From: JALZAI01 sp038207565 | GTDB lineage: Bacteria; Actinomycetota; Actinomycetes; Mycobacteriales; Jatrophihabitantaceae | Direction: 5' to 3' | Length of the DNA stretch: 64,000 bases | Assembly: GCA_038207565.1 (NCBI GenBank) | Contig: JBBQZQ010000005.1 | Location: forward strand, 79,141-143,140 | Shown here: piece after piece, positions 16,922-25,942 of the stretch | Numbering within the stretch: the first letter of the stretch is position 1 | Layout: every line of letters starts with the position of its first letter | The notes under the pieces: generated by a model | What the model was told of the DNA's origin: nothing | Seen by the model: the letters and a program-made list of their open reading frames with translations, nothing else | The model's database searches: none | Position numbers and translations under genes: made by a program

Positions 16922-16957
16922 CTTGGTGGCTCGTGTCGGCTTCGTGCCAGCGGCATC

Positions 16958-16963
16958 TACCGT
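16958..16963 (+). promoter_or_regulatory. -10 hexamer, leaderless start of the MFS gene
   Basis: TACCGT, 7 nt before the GTG at 16971, with no ribosome-binding site between. Confidence 0.45.
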
Positions 16964-16970
16964 CAACTCT

Positions 16971-18290
16971 GTGAGCGGAACCGGAACGACCAGGCGTGGG
17001 CGCGGACACGTCGGCGCCGCACTCGCGGTGCCGGGGTTCCGCCGCCTGTTCGGGGTCCGGCTCACGGGGCAGTTCGGCGACGGCGTGTTCCAGGCGAGTC
17101 TGGCCGGTGTGGTGCTTTTCAACCCGGAACGGGCAGCCGGCGCGGCCGACGTCGCCGCCGGGTTCGCGGTGCTGCTGCTGCCGTACTCGCTGATCAGCCC
17201 GTTTGCCGGCGTGCTGCTCGACCGGTGGTGGCGCCAGCGGGTGCTCGTCGTCGCGAACCTGGTCCGGGTGGCAGGGGTGGTCGGCGTCGCTGCCGAGATC
17301 CTGATCGGCCTGCACGGCCAGCCGCTCTTCGCCAGCGCCCTGGTCGTGTTGTCGATCAGCCGGTTCTTCAACGCCGCGCTGTCCGCCGCGCTGCCCCACG
17401 TCGTCGGCCGCGACGAGCTGGTCACGGCCAACGCGATGTCGACCACACTCGGCGCGATCGCTACCACGGCGGGTGGCGCGTCTGCCATCGGCGCCCGGAT
17501 GCTCGGCTCGGCCGACAGCACCGGGTACGCCCTGACCGGCGTGGCCGCGGTGCTCCCGTACCTGATCTCGGCCAGCGTGGCCCGCGGATTCCCGCGCACC
17601 GCTCTCGGCCCGGACGAGGTCGAGCGCAGCCAGCGCGAGACCCTCGCGGAGGTGGTGAGGGGTCTGCGCGCCGGAGTAGCGCACCTGCACCGCCGGCGAC
17701 CGGCCTTCCTCGCGCTGGCGATGATCAGCGTGCACCGCCTCTGCTACGGGCTCTGGGCGGTGTCCACCGTCCTGCTGTTTCGCAATTACTACGAGGCCGA
17801 GGGCGTGTTCCGTGCCGGATTGACCGGGTTGGCCCAGTTCGTCACCGCCACGGCGCTCGGCGGCGGGCTGGCGGCTCTGGTGACGCCCACGCTGAGCCGC
17901 CACATCGGTCTGGTGCGGTGGTGCACGGTGCTCCTCGGCATCGCCGCAGCAACCGAACTCGGCTGCGGTCTCGCGTACCGCCTGCCCCTCCAACTGCTTG
18001 GCGGACTGCTGCTGGCCTTCTGCGCGCAGGCCATCAAGATCTGCGTGGACACCCAGATCCAGCGCACGGTCACCGATGAATTCCGGGGCCGGGTCTTCGC
18101 GATCTATGACACCCTCTTCAACCTGGCCCTCGTCACCGCTGCCTTCATCACCGCGCTGCTGCTGCCCGACGACGGGCATGCCCCCGTTGCGGTGATCGCG
18201 ATCAGCATCGCCTACCTGGCGACCAGCGCGGCCTACCTGCACGCCCGCACCCGCGCGCCGCGCGTCATCGCTGTTGTGCAGCCCATCTGA
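16971..18290 (+). CDS. MFS transporter
   Basis: A 439-residue membrane protein with about 12 predicted helices. The start at GTG 16971 gives VSGTGTTRRGRG before the first helix; the frame is open further upstream but overlaps yqgE. The A-loop between helices 2 and 3 (DRWWRQRVLVVANLVR) and the fold after helix 6 fit the major facilitator type that resembles macrolide exporters. Its first helix is preceded by FRRLFGVRLTGQFGDGVFQ, a signature of these permeases. The substrate is unknown. The last 26 bases overlap the convergent cca gene. Confidence 0.88.
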   Translation: MSGTGTTRRGRGHVGAALAVPGFRRLFGVRLTGQFGDGVFQASLAGVVLFNPERAAGAADVAAGFAVLLLPYSLISPFAGVLLDRWWRQRVLVVANLVRVAGVVGVAAEILIGLHGQPLFASALVVLSISRFFNAALSAALPHVVGRDELVTANAMSTTLGAIATTAGGASAIGARMLGSADSTGYALTGVAAVLPYLISASVARGFPRTALGPDEVERSQRETLAEVVRGLRAGVAHLHRRRPAFLALAMISVHRLCYGLWAVSTVLLFRNYYEAEGVFRAGLTGLAQFVTATALGGGLAALVTPTLSRHIGLVRWCTVLLGIAAATELGCGLAYRLPLQLLGGLLLAFCAQAIKICVDTQIQRTVTDEFRGRVFAIYDTLFNLALVTAAFITALLLPDDGHAPVAVIAISIAYLATSAAYLHARTRAPRVIAVVQPI

Positions 18291-19659
18291 GCAGTTCGGC
18301 GACGGCGGCGTCATGACCCTGCGGCCCGTGCTCCATGCGCACCGCGAGCAGGTGCTGGTAGGCACGTCCGACCAGCGGCCCGGGACCCACCCCGAGGACG
18401 CTCATGATCTCGTTGCCGTCCAGGTCGGGACGGATCGCCTGCAGCTGCTCCTGCTCCTGCAGGTCAGCGATGCGGTGCTCGAGGGTGTCGTAGGCAGAGG
18501 ACAGTCCGGCCGCCTTACGTTTGTTGCGCGTGGTGGTGTCAGAGCGCACGAGCTTGTGCAGCCGCGGCAGCAGCGGCCCGGCGTCGACGACGTAGCGGCG
18601 CACCGCCGAGTCGGTCCAGTCGCCGTCGCGATAGCCGTAGAAGCGCAGGTGCAGCAACACCAGCTGGGCGACCTCTTCGACCAGCGCCTTGGCGTAGCGC
18701 AACTCGCGCAGCCGTTTGCGGGCCATCCGCGCTCCGACGACCTCGTGGTGATGAAACGTCACCCGGCCGCCGGGCAGGAACTCACGGGTCACCGGTTTAC
18801 CGATGTCGTGCAGCAGCGCCGCCCAGCGAAGGACGAGATCCGGTCCGTCGGTCTCCAGGTCGATCGCCTGGTCGAGCACCTGCAGCGTGTGGGCGTACAC
18901 GTCCTTGTGCTGGCCGTGCTCGTCCGACGCCATCCGCAGGGCCGGAAGTTCCGGCAGCACCACGTCGGCCAGGCCCGTGTCGACGAGCACTTCGAGCCCC
19001 GCTCGCGGCTGGGTGCCCAGCAGCAGCTTGGACAGCTCGGCCTGCACCCGTTCGGCGGTGATCCGGCCGAGTTCGGCAGCCATGGCCGACATCGCTGCGG
19101 AGACCTCCGCTGCCACGCTCACACCGAGGGTCGACACGAACCGAGCCGCGCGCAGCATCCGCAGCGGGTCGTCGGCAAAGGACTCCTGCGGAGTTGCTGG
19201 CGTACGCAGGATGCCGCGCGCCAGGTCGGCCAGACCGCCGTAGGGGTCGGTGAAGACGGGATCGCCGGTCACCGACAGTGCCATCGCGTTCATGGTGAAG
19301 TCGCGACGCAGCAGGTCGTCGCTGAGGGACTCGCCGTAGGCGACCTGGGGATTGCGGCCGACGCGGTCGTAACGGTCGGCGCGGTAGGTCGTGATCTCGC
19401 ACGCCAGCCCACCCAACCGGGCGCCGACGGTGCCGAACTCGATGCCGGTCGTCCAGGTCGCCTGCGCGGCGGGGCGGACCAGCTCCAGCACCTCTCCGGG
19501 GCGGGCGTCGGTGGCGAAATCGAGATCGTCGGACGGCCGGCGCATCAGCGCGTCGCGCACGGTACCGCCGACGAGGTGGAGCTCGTATCCTGCGGCGCCG
19601 AACACCTGCCCGAGTGCTGTTGCCTGCTCAGGGACCTCGATCAGGTCGGCGGGCGTCAC
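18265..19659 (-). CDS. cca: CCA tRNA nucleotidyltransferase
   Basis: A 464-residue enzyme that builds or repairs the 3' CCA of tRNAs; this is needed here because neither tRNA gene in the window encodes CCA. The polymerase head has LVGGTVRDALM and the metal-binding DDLDFAT (residues about 30-52), followed by RRDFTMNAMAL and the RMLRAARF neck. An HD domain follows with LLHDIGKP and FHHHE. The GTG at 19659 is preceded by a -10 hexamer, not a ribosome-binding site. Divergent from the NUDIX gene, as in mycobacteria. Confidence 0.96.
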   Translation of the reverse strand: MTPADLIEVPEQATALGQVFGAAGYELHLVGGTVRDALMRRPSDDLDFATDARPGEVLELVRPAAQATWTTGIEFGTVGARLGGLACEITTYRADRYDRVGRNPQVAYGESLSDDLLRRDFTMNAMALSVTGDPVFTDPYGGLADLARGILRTPATPQESFADDPLRMLRAARFVSTLGVSVAAEVSAAMSAMAAELGRITAERVQAELSKLLLGTQPRAGLEVLVDTGLADVVLPELPALRMASDEHGQHKDVYAHTLQVLDQAIDLETDGPDLVLRWAALLHDIGKPVTREFLPGGRVTFHHHEVVGARMARKRLRELRYAKALVEEVAQLVLLHLRFYGYRDGDWTDSAVRRYVVDAGPLLPRLHKLVRSDTTTRNKRKAAGLSSAYDTLEHRIADLQEQEQLQAIRPDLDGNEIMSVLGVGPGPLVGRAYQHLLAVRMEHGPQGHDAAVAELLRWAAQQR

Positions 19660-19667
19660 GGGGGTGC

Positions 19668-19673
19668 AGCCTA
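19668..19673 (-). promoter_or_regulatory. -10 hexamer, leaderless start of cca
   Basis: TAGGCT on the minus strand, 8 nt before the GTG of cca; no ribosome-binding site. Confidence 0.55.
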
Positions 19674-19741
19674 ACGACCGGCAGCGCTGCGCACCGACGT
19701 GCCCGAGCCGGCGATGACTCCGACGGCCCAGACCCAGCGGT

Positions 19742-19747
19742 TACCAT
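19742..19747 (+). promoter_or_regulatory. -10 hexamer, leaderless start of the NUDIX operon
   Basis: TACCAT, 7 nt before the ATG at 19755. It would drive the NUDIX-DUF6049-murJ operon. Confidence 0.5.
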
Positions 19748-19754
19748 CGGGCCC

Positions 19755-20258
19755 ATGGCTCAGGGCTCGCAGTCGCAGTCCGGGCGCCACCCATCCAAGC
19801 CACGTCGGCGCAGCGGCCGGTGGTTGCGGCAGGTCGACGAATTCAGTGCCGGAGGCTTGATCGTCGATCTGGCCGGCGACATCCCCCGCGGTGCGCTGAT
19901 CGCTCGCGCTGACCGTCGCGGGCGCTTGCTCTGGTCGCTGCCGAAGGGTCACATCGAGGCCGGCGAGACCGCCGAGCAGGCAGCAGTCCGAGAGGTCCAG
20001 GAGGAAACCGGCATCAGCGGCGAGATCCTCGCCGAGCTCGGCACCATCGACTTCTGGTTCGTCGCCGACGGGCGGCGGGTGCACAAGACCGTTCGCCATT
20101 ACCTGATGCGCGCGACGGGCGGTGCGCTCTCCGACGCTGACCTCGAAGTCGCCGAGGTCGCCTGGGTGCCGTTGCCCGCCATCGCTGCGCGGCTCGCCTA
20201 TCCTGACGAGCGCGGGTTGGTCGACACCGCGGGACGGCTGCTCGCGGAGACAGCGTGA
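19755..20258 (+). CDS. NUDIX hydrolase
   Basis: A 167-residue protein. The NUDIX box is complete, starting GHIEAGETAEQ and ending REVQEETGI (residues about 73-95), giving the metal-binding Glu residues needed to hydrolyse a nucleoside diphosphate linked to another group. The basic first 30 residues are outside the fold. Substrate not identifiable. Its stop overlaps the GTG of the DUF6049 gene (GTGA at 20255-20258), so translation is coupled. The NUDIX-DUF6049-MurJ order is conserved in actinobacteria and links it to envelope genes by position only. Confidence 0.93.
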   Translation: MAQGSQSQSGRHPSKPRRRSGRWLRQVDEFSAGGLIVDLAGDIPRGALIARADRRGRLLWSLPKGHIEAGETAEQAAVREVQEETGISGEILAELGTIDFWFVADGRRVHKTVRHYLMRATGGALSDADLEVAEVAWVPLPAIAARLAYPDERGLVDTAGRLLAETA

Positions 20259-22447
20259 AAAGGCGTTCGTCCCCGCTGCGGCGAGTGCCGGTATTCGCCC
20301 TCACCGCCCTGATTGCCACCCTCCTGCCAGCCGCACCCGTCGGCGCGGCATCGCGACCGGCGCCCCGGTTGACCGCGAAGAGCGTCACCATGACCGTCGA
20401 GGACGTCACCCCGAGCACCCCGCGCCCCAGTCACACCAAGCAGCCGTTGACGGTGGTGCTGAGCTTGCACAACAACACAACGCGGAAGCTGCGCGTCGAG
20501 GTGGCAGCCGATCGTGGCGACCCCATCGGCAGCCAGGCCGAACTGAACATGGCGTTCGCCCGGCGGGCGGCGCCCTCGCCGGACCTCGTCGCCCACGTGG
20601 GCACCGAGGCGCCGGTCACGCTGCTGCCCGCCTCGACCCTCGACGTCGTATTCCGCACCACCACCGACATCCCGCGCGATGCCGCGATCTGCCTGTGTCA
20701 CGACGCGATCTATCCGCTGTACTTCACCGCGACGACCGTGTCGGGCAGTCGCGCCGTCGTCGGCACGACACAGACGTACCTGCCCGTGTTCGGTAAGGCC
20801 ACCCCGCAACCGGTGCTCGTCGGCTGGGTCTGGCCGCTACTGGACCGCCCGCACCGGCTCACCGAACCCGCCACCGGTACCCAGACCTTTCTCGACGACG
20901 ACCTCGCCACGGAGGTCGCGGACGGCGGCCGCCTGGACAAGATGCTGAGCGTCGTCGAGCGAGTCGCCGGCCGGGTCGACCTGACGATCGTGCTAGATCC
21001 CAACCTCGTCGACGAGCTCGCGGTGATGAGCGAAGGCAGCTATCTCGTCCAGGCGCCCGCCGCCACGGGCACCAGCCCAGCGACGGTGGCCGGCAGTGGA
21101 ACCGGGGCCGCGGCCGCGTGGCTGCAGCGCCTGCGCGCCGTCCTGGACCAGCACCCGAATCTGGAGATCGACTTCACCCCCTACGCCGATCCCGACGTGG
21201 AGTCGCTGAACGAGCACGACCTGTCCTGGACCGGCAACCTGCTCAGTCCGACCGCCCGGTCCCGCGTGACGACCGCATTGGGCGGGCGGACCCCGCCGCA
21301 CGACATCGCCTGGCCGGTGGGCCAGACGCTCAGCGCAGGCACCCTGAGCGACCTGACGCGCCAGGGAGCGCGCACGGTCATCCTGGATGCCGCCACACTG
21401 TCGGGGACCGCCCGGGCCCGGCGCGAGAACTCCCTGGCCCCGCTGCGAACCCCGTCCGGATCCGTGCTCGCCGCCGTCACCTCGGCCGGAATCCAGCGCT
21501 ACGTGAGCCGCGTGCTCGAGCCGGGTGGGCCCGGGATCGGGGAACTGCCCCAGTTGGTCTCCGCCGTGGCGATCCGCGCCGTTCAAAGTCTGGACACGTC
21601 GCGCTTCGTCGTCATCACCGCATCGCGCTACCTCGACCCCGACACCACGACCGCGGTCCGAGCCATACTCACGACCGCGGACACGACGTGGTCGCGGCCG
21701 CTGGCTTTGCGCGCCGCGACGACCACGGTCGCTACCGTCGACCGCGGCGCAGTGCACAGGCGGCGCAACACCCCGCAACTGCCGGGTGCCACACTCGCCT
21801 CCATCGACTACGTCAGTCAGTCGCTGCCAGGCATGCGCAGCATGTTCAGCCGGGCCAACGCGACAGCGCTGCTCGGCCCGCTTCCGGCAGCGATGCAGCG
21901 AGCCGAGTCCTCGGCGCTGCTCGACGAACCCGCCCGAAGCATCACCCAGTCGGCGTTGCTGGAGGATCAGGTTCGGCGCCTGCTCGACGGCGTGACCCTG
22001 GTGCAGCCCGCCAACGGCACGTACACGCTGACCTCGAGCGACTCCTTCGTGCCGATCACCGTCAAGAACACTCTCGGGGTCGGGGTCCGCGTTCGGGTCA
22101 GCGCCCACGCGCTGAATCAGTTGCCCGGATTGACCGCCGACACGCTGCCGGTGCAGGCGATCGCGGCGCGCAGCACCGAGCAGGTGAACATCCCCACCCA
22201 CATCGTGCGCACTGGCCGCATCGACATGGTCGTGCAGCTCTCGACCCCGCGTGGCATGCCGCTCGGCGGTGTGCCCAAGGTGCTGACCGTCCGCGGCACC
22301 GCGCTGGGCACCGTGGGCGTCGCGATCACGACGACAGCCGGCGTCGTGCTCGTCCTGGCACTGGTGCTGCGCGCCATCGGCTACCTGCGCCGGCGCAACA
22401 AGCCGCGGGTTGCGCTGCGGGTGCCTGACGACGTCACCGCGTCATGA
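20255..22447 (+). CDS. DUF6049 family secreted membrane-anchored protein
   Basis: A 730-residue protein. A signal peptide (basic KRRSSPLRR, hydrophobic VFALTALIATLLPAAPVGA) opens it. A long extracytoplasmic region of beta-sandwich character follows, and one C-terminal helix (VGVAITTTAGVVLVLALVL) ends in a basic cytosolic tail YLRRRNKPR. The topology is type I with nearly all mass outside. Homologues occupy this slot before murJ in mycobacteria, where they are linked to envelope stress, but no activity is established. GTG at 20255 overlaps the NUDIX stop and the stop overlaps murJ ATG by four bases, so the three genes form one coupled operon. Confidence 0.88.
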   Translation: MKRRSSPLRRVPVFALTALIATLLPAAPVGAASRPAPRLTAKSVTMTVEDVTPSTPRPSHTKQPLTVVLSLHNNTTRKLRVEVAADRGDPIGSQAELNMAFARRAAPSPDLVAHVGTEAPVTLLPASTLDVVFRTTTDIPRDAAICLCHDAIYPLYFTATTVSGSRAVVGTTQTYLPVFGKATPQPVLVGWVWPLLDRPHRLTEPATGTQTFLDDDLATEVADGGRLDKMLSVVERVAGRVDLTIVLDPNLVDELAVMSEGSYLVQAPAATGTSPATVAGSGTGAAAAWLQRLRAVLDQHPNLEIDFTPYADPDVESLNEHDLSWTGNLLSPTARSRVTTALGGRTPPHDIAWPVGQTLSAGTLSDLTRQGARTVILDAATLSGTARARRENSLAPLRTPSGSVLAAVTSAGIQRYVSRVLEPGGPGIGELPQLVSAVAIRAVQSLDTSRFVVITASRYLDPDTTTAVRAILTTADTTWSRPLALRAATTTVATVDRGAVHRRRNTPQLPGATLASIDYVSQSLPGMRSMFSRANATALLGPLPAAMQRAESSALLDEPARSITQSALLEDQVRRLLDGVTLVQPANGTYTLTSSDSFVPITVKNTLGVGVRVRVSAHALNQLPGLTADTLPVQAIAARSTEQVNIPTHIVRTGRIDMVVQLSTPRGMPLGGVPKVLTVRGTALGTVGVAITTTAGVVLVLALVLRAIGYLRRRNKPRVALRVPDDVTAS

Positions 22448-24360
22448 GCGAACCGGACGAGTGGAGCCCGCCGTCGCTGTACCGCGGCGGGCGGCCGATG
22501 TCGCCCCCCACCTTCGCGGGATCCGACCCGATCTCCTCGGTGCTGGTCGAGGACTGGGTGGACGGCGGATCCGAGGACAAGCAGTGGGGCGCGACGCGTT
22601 ACGTCGGCCCCCGACGGCTCCGCCCGGGAACCGCGGCCGCCGGCGAGCCGACCCCGGCCCCGGACGACGTCGACCCGGACGCCGAGCCGTCGGTGGCCGA
22701 GCCGCCGGTGGCCGCCGAGGGCGTCCCGGCTGGCGACACTGCGAACGCACCTGACGTCGCGGCAGCCGAACGGTCCAATAGGGGCCTGCTCGCCAACAGC
22801 CGCACCATGGCCGTCGCCAGCCTCGCCAGCCGGATCACCGGCTTCCTTCGCAGCAGCCTGCTCGTCGCCGCGCTCGGCATCCACGGGGTCGGCAACGCCT
22901 ACAACGTCGCGAACAACCTCCCGAACATGGTGTACGAGCTGTTGCTGGGTGGGGTGCTGTCCAGCGTGCTCATCCCGCTGCTCGTCCACGCCCAGGAGGA
23001 CGACGAGGACGGCGGTGTCGCCTACACGCAGCGGCTGCTGTCCATCGCCACGGCCGCACTCGCCGTGGTCACGTTGCTCGCGGTGGCGCTTGCTCCGTTC
23101 ATCGCGGCGGGGTTCGTGGACGATCCGGCGCAGCGCTCGCTGACCAGCGTGTTCGCCACGCTGCTGCTGCCCGAGATCTTTTTCTACGGACTGGGCGCCA
23201 TGTTCATGGCAGTGCTCAACATTCGCCACAGTTACGGGCCCGGCGCGTGGTCGCCGGTGCTGAACAACGTCATCCTCATCCTCACGCTCGCTATCTTCTG
23301 GGTACTGCCCGGGCCGGCCACGCTCAATCCGGCGAGCATGACGACGGCCCAGGTTCTGGTGCTCGGCATCGGGACGACGCTCGGCATCGCTGCGCAGGCG
23401 CTCGTCCTCGTGCCGCCGCTTCGTCGCTCCGGGTTCCGCTGGGAATGGCGGTTCCGGGCTCGTCCCCATGAGGTGGGACGAATGAAGGAGGTCGGCACGC
23501 TGGCCTGCTGGGTGCTCGGGTACGTGGTTGCCAGTCAGATCGGCGTCACCGTGATCGCGAAGGTGGGTGTCACCCACGACGCTTTCACCGTCTTCACCAA
23601 CGCCGACCTGCTGGTACAGATGCCCTACGGAATTCTCGTCGTCTCGCTGCTGACCGCACTGATGCCTCGGCTGTCGCGTGCCGCCGCACGTGAGCAGACC
23701 GAGAGCGTGATCGACGACCTGGGCCTCGGCGCCCGCCTGTCCGCTGTGGCGCTCGTGCCGATCACGGCCGGACTGATCGTGCTCGGACCCGCATTGGGCG
23801 TCGTGTTGTTCGCCTACGGCGAGACTTCCATCAGCGGTGCCCGGCTGATCGGGACCGCGCTCGCCGCCTCGGCATTCGGGCTGTTCCCCTTCGCGATGGT
23901 GATGCTGCAGTTGCGGGTGTTCTATGCGATGCGTGATGGCCGGACACCGACGTTGATCAACGTGTTCATGGTCGGCACCAAGGTGCTGATCGTGCTCATC
24001 TGCGCGAGGGTGTTCGAGACGCCTGGCGCGATCGCCATCGCGCTGACGACTGCCACGTCCGCGTCCTACGTCGTCGGTGCGGTGGTGGGCCACGTCGCGC
24101 TTACCCGCCGCTTGGGCCGGCTGCGCTTCCGCAGCGTCGCGGCGACGCTCCTGCAGATCACCCTCGCCTCGGCCTTCGGCGGCGTCGCAGCCTTCGCAGT
24201 CGTGCTCGGCGTCACCACCGCCCTCGGCGACGCCCACCTCGGGTCGCTGCTCGCGCTGGTGGCCGGCGGTCTCGGCGGGCTGGCCGTTCTTGCCCTGGTC
24301 GTGTGGCGGCTGCGGATCGCCGAGATCCAGGACATCCTGGCACTGGCCAGACGCACCTAG
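22444..24360 (+). CDS. murJ: Lipid II flippase MurJ (MviN)
   Basis: A 638-residue membrane protein that moves lipid II across the membrane for peptidoglycan synthesis. A cytosolic acidic/Pro-rich extension of about 115 residues precedes about 14 helices. The MurJ start is clear at MAVASLASRITGFLRSSLLV, followed by GNAYNVANNLPNMVYELL and the first-loop Arg/Asp residues. It ends shortly after the last helix and lacks the kinase-like and extracellular domains fused to mycobacterial MurJ. It is last in the coupled NUDIX-DUF6049-murJ operon. The sigM/rsmA pair usually found before trxB is absent. Confidence 0.95.
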   Translation: MSEPDEWSPPSLYRGGRPMSPPTFAGSDPISSVLVEDWVDGGSEDKQWGATRYVGPRRLRPGTAAAGEPTPAPDDVDPDAEPSVAEPPVAAEGVPAGDTANAPDVAAAERSNRGLLANSRTMAVASLASRITGFLRSSLLVAALGIHGVGNAYNVANNLPNMVYELLLGGVLSSVLIPLLVHAQEDDEDGGVAYTQRLLSIATAALAVVTLLAVALAPFIAAGFVDDPAQRSLTSVFATLLLPEIFFYGLGAMFMAVLNIRHSYGPGAWSPVLNNVILILTLAIFWVLPGPATLNPASMTTAQVLVLGIGTTLGIAAQALVLVPPLRRSGFRWEWRFRARPHEVGRMKEVGTLACWVLGYVVASQIGVTVIAKVGVTHDAFTVFTNADLLVQMPYGILVVSLLTALMPRLSRAAAREQTESVIDDLGLGARLSAVALVPITAGLIVLGPALGVVLFAYGETSISGARLIGTALAASAFGLFPFAMVMLQLRVFYAMRDGRTPTLINVFMVGTKVLIVLICARVFETPGAIAIALTTATSASYVVGAVVGHVALTRRLGRLRFRSVAATLLQITLASAFGGVAAFAVVLGVTTALGDAHLGSLLALVAGGLGGLAVLALVVWRLRIAEIQDILALARRT

Positions 24361-24444
24361 CCCCCGGGAATGCCCGCGTCCCTGGGATCGTTCGGGCAAC
24401 AGATACCGCTCCACGAGCAAGAATCAGCAAGGAGAAACGTCAGC

Positions 24445-25407
24445 GTGAGCGAGCACCGCAACGTCATCATCATCGGGTCGGGGCCTGCCGGATACACCGC
24501 AGCCCTGTACACCGCCCGCGCCGACCTGGCGCCGCTGGTGTTCGAAGGCTCGCAGTACGGCGGCGCGCTGATGAACACCACCGAGGTCGAGAATTTCCCG
24601 GGCTTCCCGGACGGCATCGTCGGCCCCCAGCTGATGAACCACATCCGCGCCCAGGCCGAACGCTTCGGCGCCGAACTCATCAGCGACGACGTCACCGAGG
24701 TCGATCTCACCGGACCGGTGAAGATCGTCCGGACGCACGGCGGCGAGTTCAGCGCCGACGCGGTGATCCTGTCGATGGGATCTGCCTACCGCAAGCTCGG
24801 CGTCGACCGCGAGGACGAGCTGTCCGGGCACGGCGTGTCCTGGTGTGCCACTTGCGACGGCTTCTTCTTCCGCGACAAGGACATCGCCGTCGTGGGCGGC
24901 GGCGACACCGCGATGGAAGAAGCAACCTTCCTCACTCGGTTCGCGAAGTCGGTGACCGTCGTGCACCGGCGCGACTCGCTGCGCGCCAGCCGGATCATGA
25001 TCGACCGCGCGGAGGCGAACCCGAAGATTCGGTGGGCCTGGAACAGCGAGGTCGCGGCCATCTCCGGGGACACCTCGGTGAACGCGGTCCGGCTGCGCGA
25101 CACGGTCACCGCGGACGAGCGTGACCTGGCCGTCGGTGGGTTATTCATCGCGATCGGCCACGAGCCGCGCAGCGAGCTGGTGCGCGGCCAAGTCGACCTC
25201 GACGCCGAAGGCTACGTGCTGACCGGGCAAGGCACGCACACCAATCTGGACGGCGTGTTCGCGGCCGGCGACCTCGTCGACCACACCTATCGTCAAGCGA
25301 TCACGGCGGCCGGCACCGGTTGTCAGGCCGCCCTGGACGCGGAGCGCTTCCTCGCCACGCTCGAGGACACGCGCGCCGGAATGAGCCAGACCGCCGCGGC
25401 GTTCTAA
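24445..25407 (+). CDS. trxB: Thioredoxin reductase
   Basis: A 320-residue cytoplasmic flavoenzyme transferring electrons from NADPH to thioredoxin. FAD-binding IIIGSGPAGYTAALYTARA is at residues 8-26, the redox pair is Cys134-Ala-Thr-Cys137, NADPH-binding GGGDTAMEEA follows, and GVFAAGDLVD is the second FAD motif. GTG at 24445 is preceded by AAGGAGAAA; the frame is open upstream to 24370 but without such a site. trxA follows 31 bp later, forming the usual trxBA pair. Confidence 0.97.
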   Translation: MSEHRNVIIIGSGPAGYTAALYTARADLAPLVFEGSQYGGALMNTTEVENFPGFPDGIVGPQLMNHIRAQAERFGAELISDDVTEVDLTGPVKIVRTHGGEFSADAVILSMGSAYRKLGVDREDELSGHGVSWCATCDGFFFRDKDIAVVGGGDTAMEEATFLTRFAKSVTVVHRRDSLRASRIMIDRAEANPKIRWAWNSEVAAISGDTSVNAVRLRDTVTADERDLAVGGLFIAIGHEPRSELVRGQVDLDAEGYVLTGQGTHTNLDGVFAAGDLVDHTYRQAITAAGTGCQAALDAERFLATLEDTRAGMSQTAAAF

Positions 25408-25438
25408 GCACACACCATCCACCGACTGGGAGAAATTC

Positions 25439-25768
25439 ATGGGCAGCAACACCACCACCGTCACCGACCAGAGCTTCAGCGATGACGTCCTCGGCGCCGA
25501 CAAGCCGGTTCTCGTGGACTTCTGGGCCGAGTGGTGCGGGCCGTGCCGCCAGGTAGCCCCGGTTCTCGAAGAGATCGCGGGTGAGCACGCCGACAAGCTC
25601 TCGGTCGTCAAGCTCAACATCGACGAGAACCCCGAGACGGCGCGCAACTACCAGGTGATGTCCATCCCGACAATGGCCGTCTTCTCCAAGGGCAAGATCG
25701 TGAAGACGATCGTGGGCGCCCGGCCGAAGGCCGCCATCCTCAAGGAACTCAGCGAATTCGTGGGCTGA
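25439..25768 (+). CDS. trxA: Thioredoxin
   Basis: A 109-residue disulfide reductase with the active site WCGPC (Cys33 and Cys36), cis-Pro in SIPTMAVF and full thioredoxin length. GGGAGAAA precedes the ATG. It is co-transcribed with trxB and followed by a hairpin terminator at 25784. Confidence 0.97.
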   Translation: MGSNTTTVTDQSFSDDVLGADKPVLVDFWAEWCGPCRQVAPVLEEIAGEHADKLSVVKLNIDENPETARNYQVMSIPTMAVFSKGKIVKTIVGARPKAAILKELSEFVG

Positions 25769-25783
25769 CCCGCACGGTCCAGC

Positions 25784-25817
25784 GAAGCGGTCGCCGTCGA
25801 CGGACGGCGGCCGCTTC
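25784..25817 (+). terminator. Hairpin terminator after trxA
   Basis: GAAGCGG (25784-25790) pairs with CCGCTTC (25811-25817), and GCCGTC (25793-25798) with GACGGC (25803-25808), around a 4-nt loop. It starts 15 bp after the trxA stop; no strong U-tract follows. Confidence 0.7.
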
Positions 25818-25942
25818 TGTGTTGCGAGCCGAGGTGCACCCCGCGGTAGCCGGACTCCGGGCGCCACGCCCGTGTCCGGAAGTTGCCTATCACGGTGGAC
25901 CGGCGGCGTGTGCTTGAATCGCTGCCCAGGCCCTGAGGCACA

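Noticed and set aside
16388..18079. 563-codon plus-strand frame
   Set aside because: Spans antisense yqgE and an out-of-frame part of the MFS gene; low-complexity Arg/Gly translation.
22381..24420. 679-codon open frame on the minus strand
   Set aside because: Antisense shadow of murJ; Asp/His/Arg/Gly-rich composition with no domain, typical of high-GC complementary frames.
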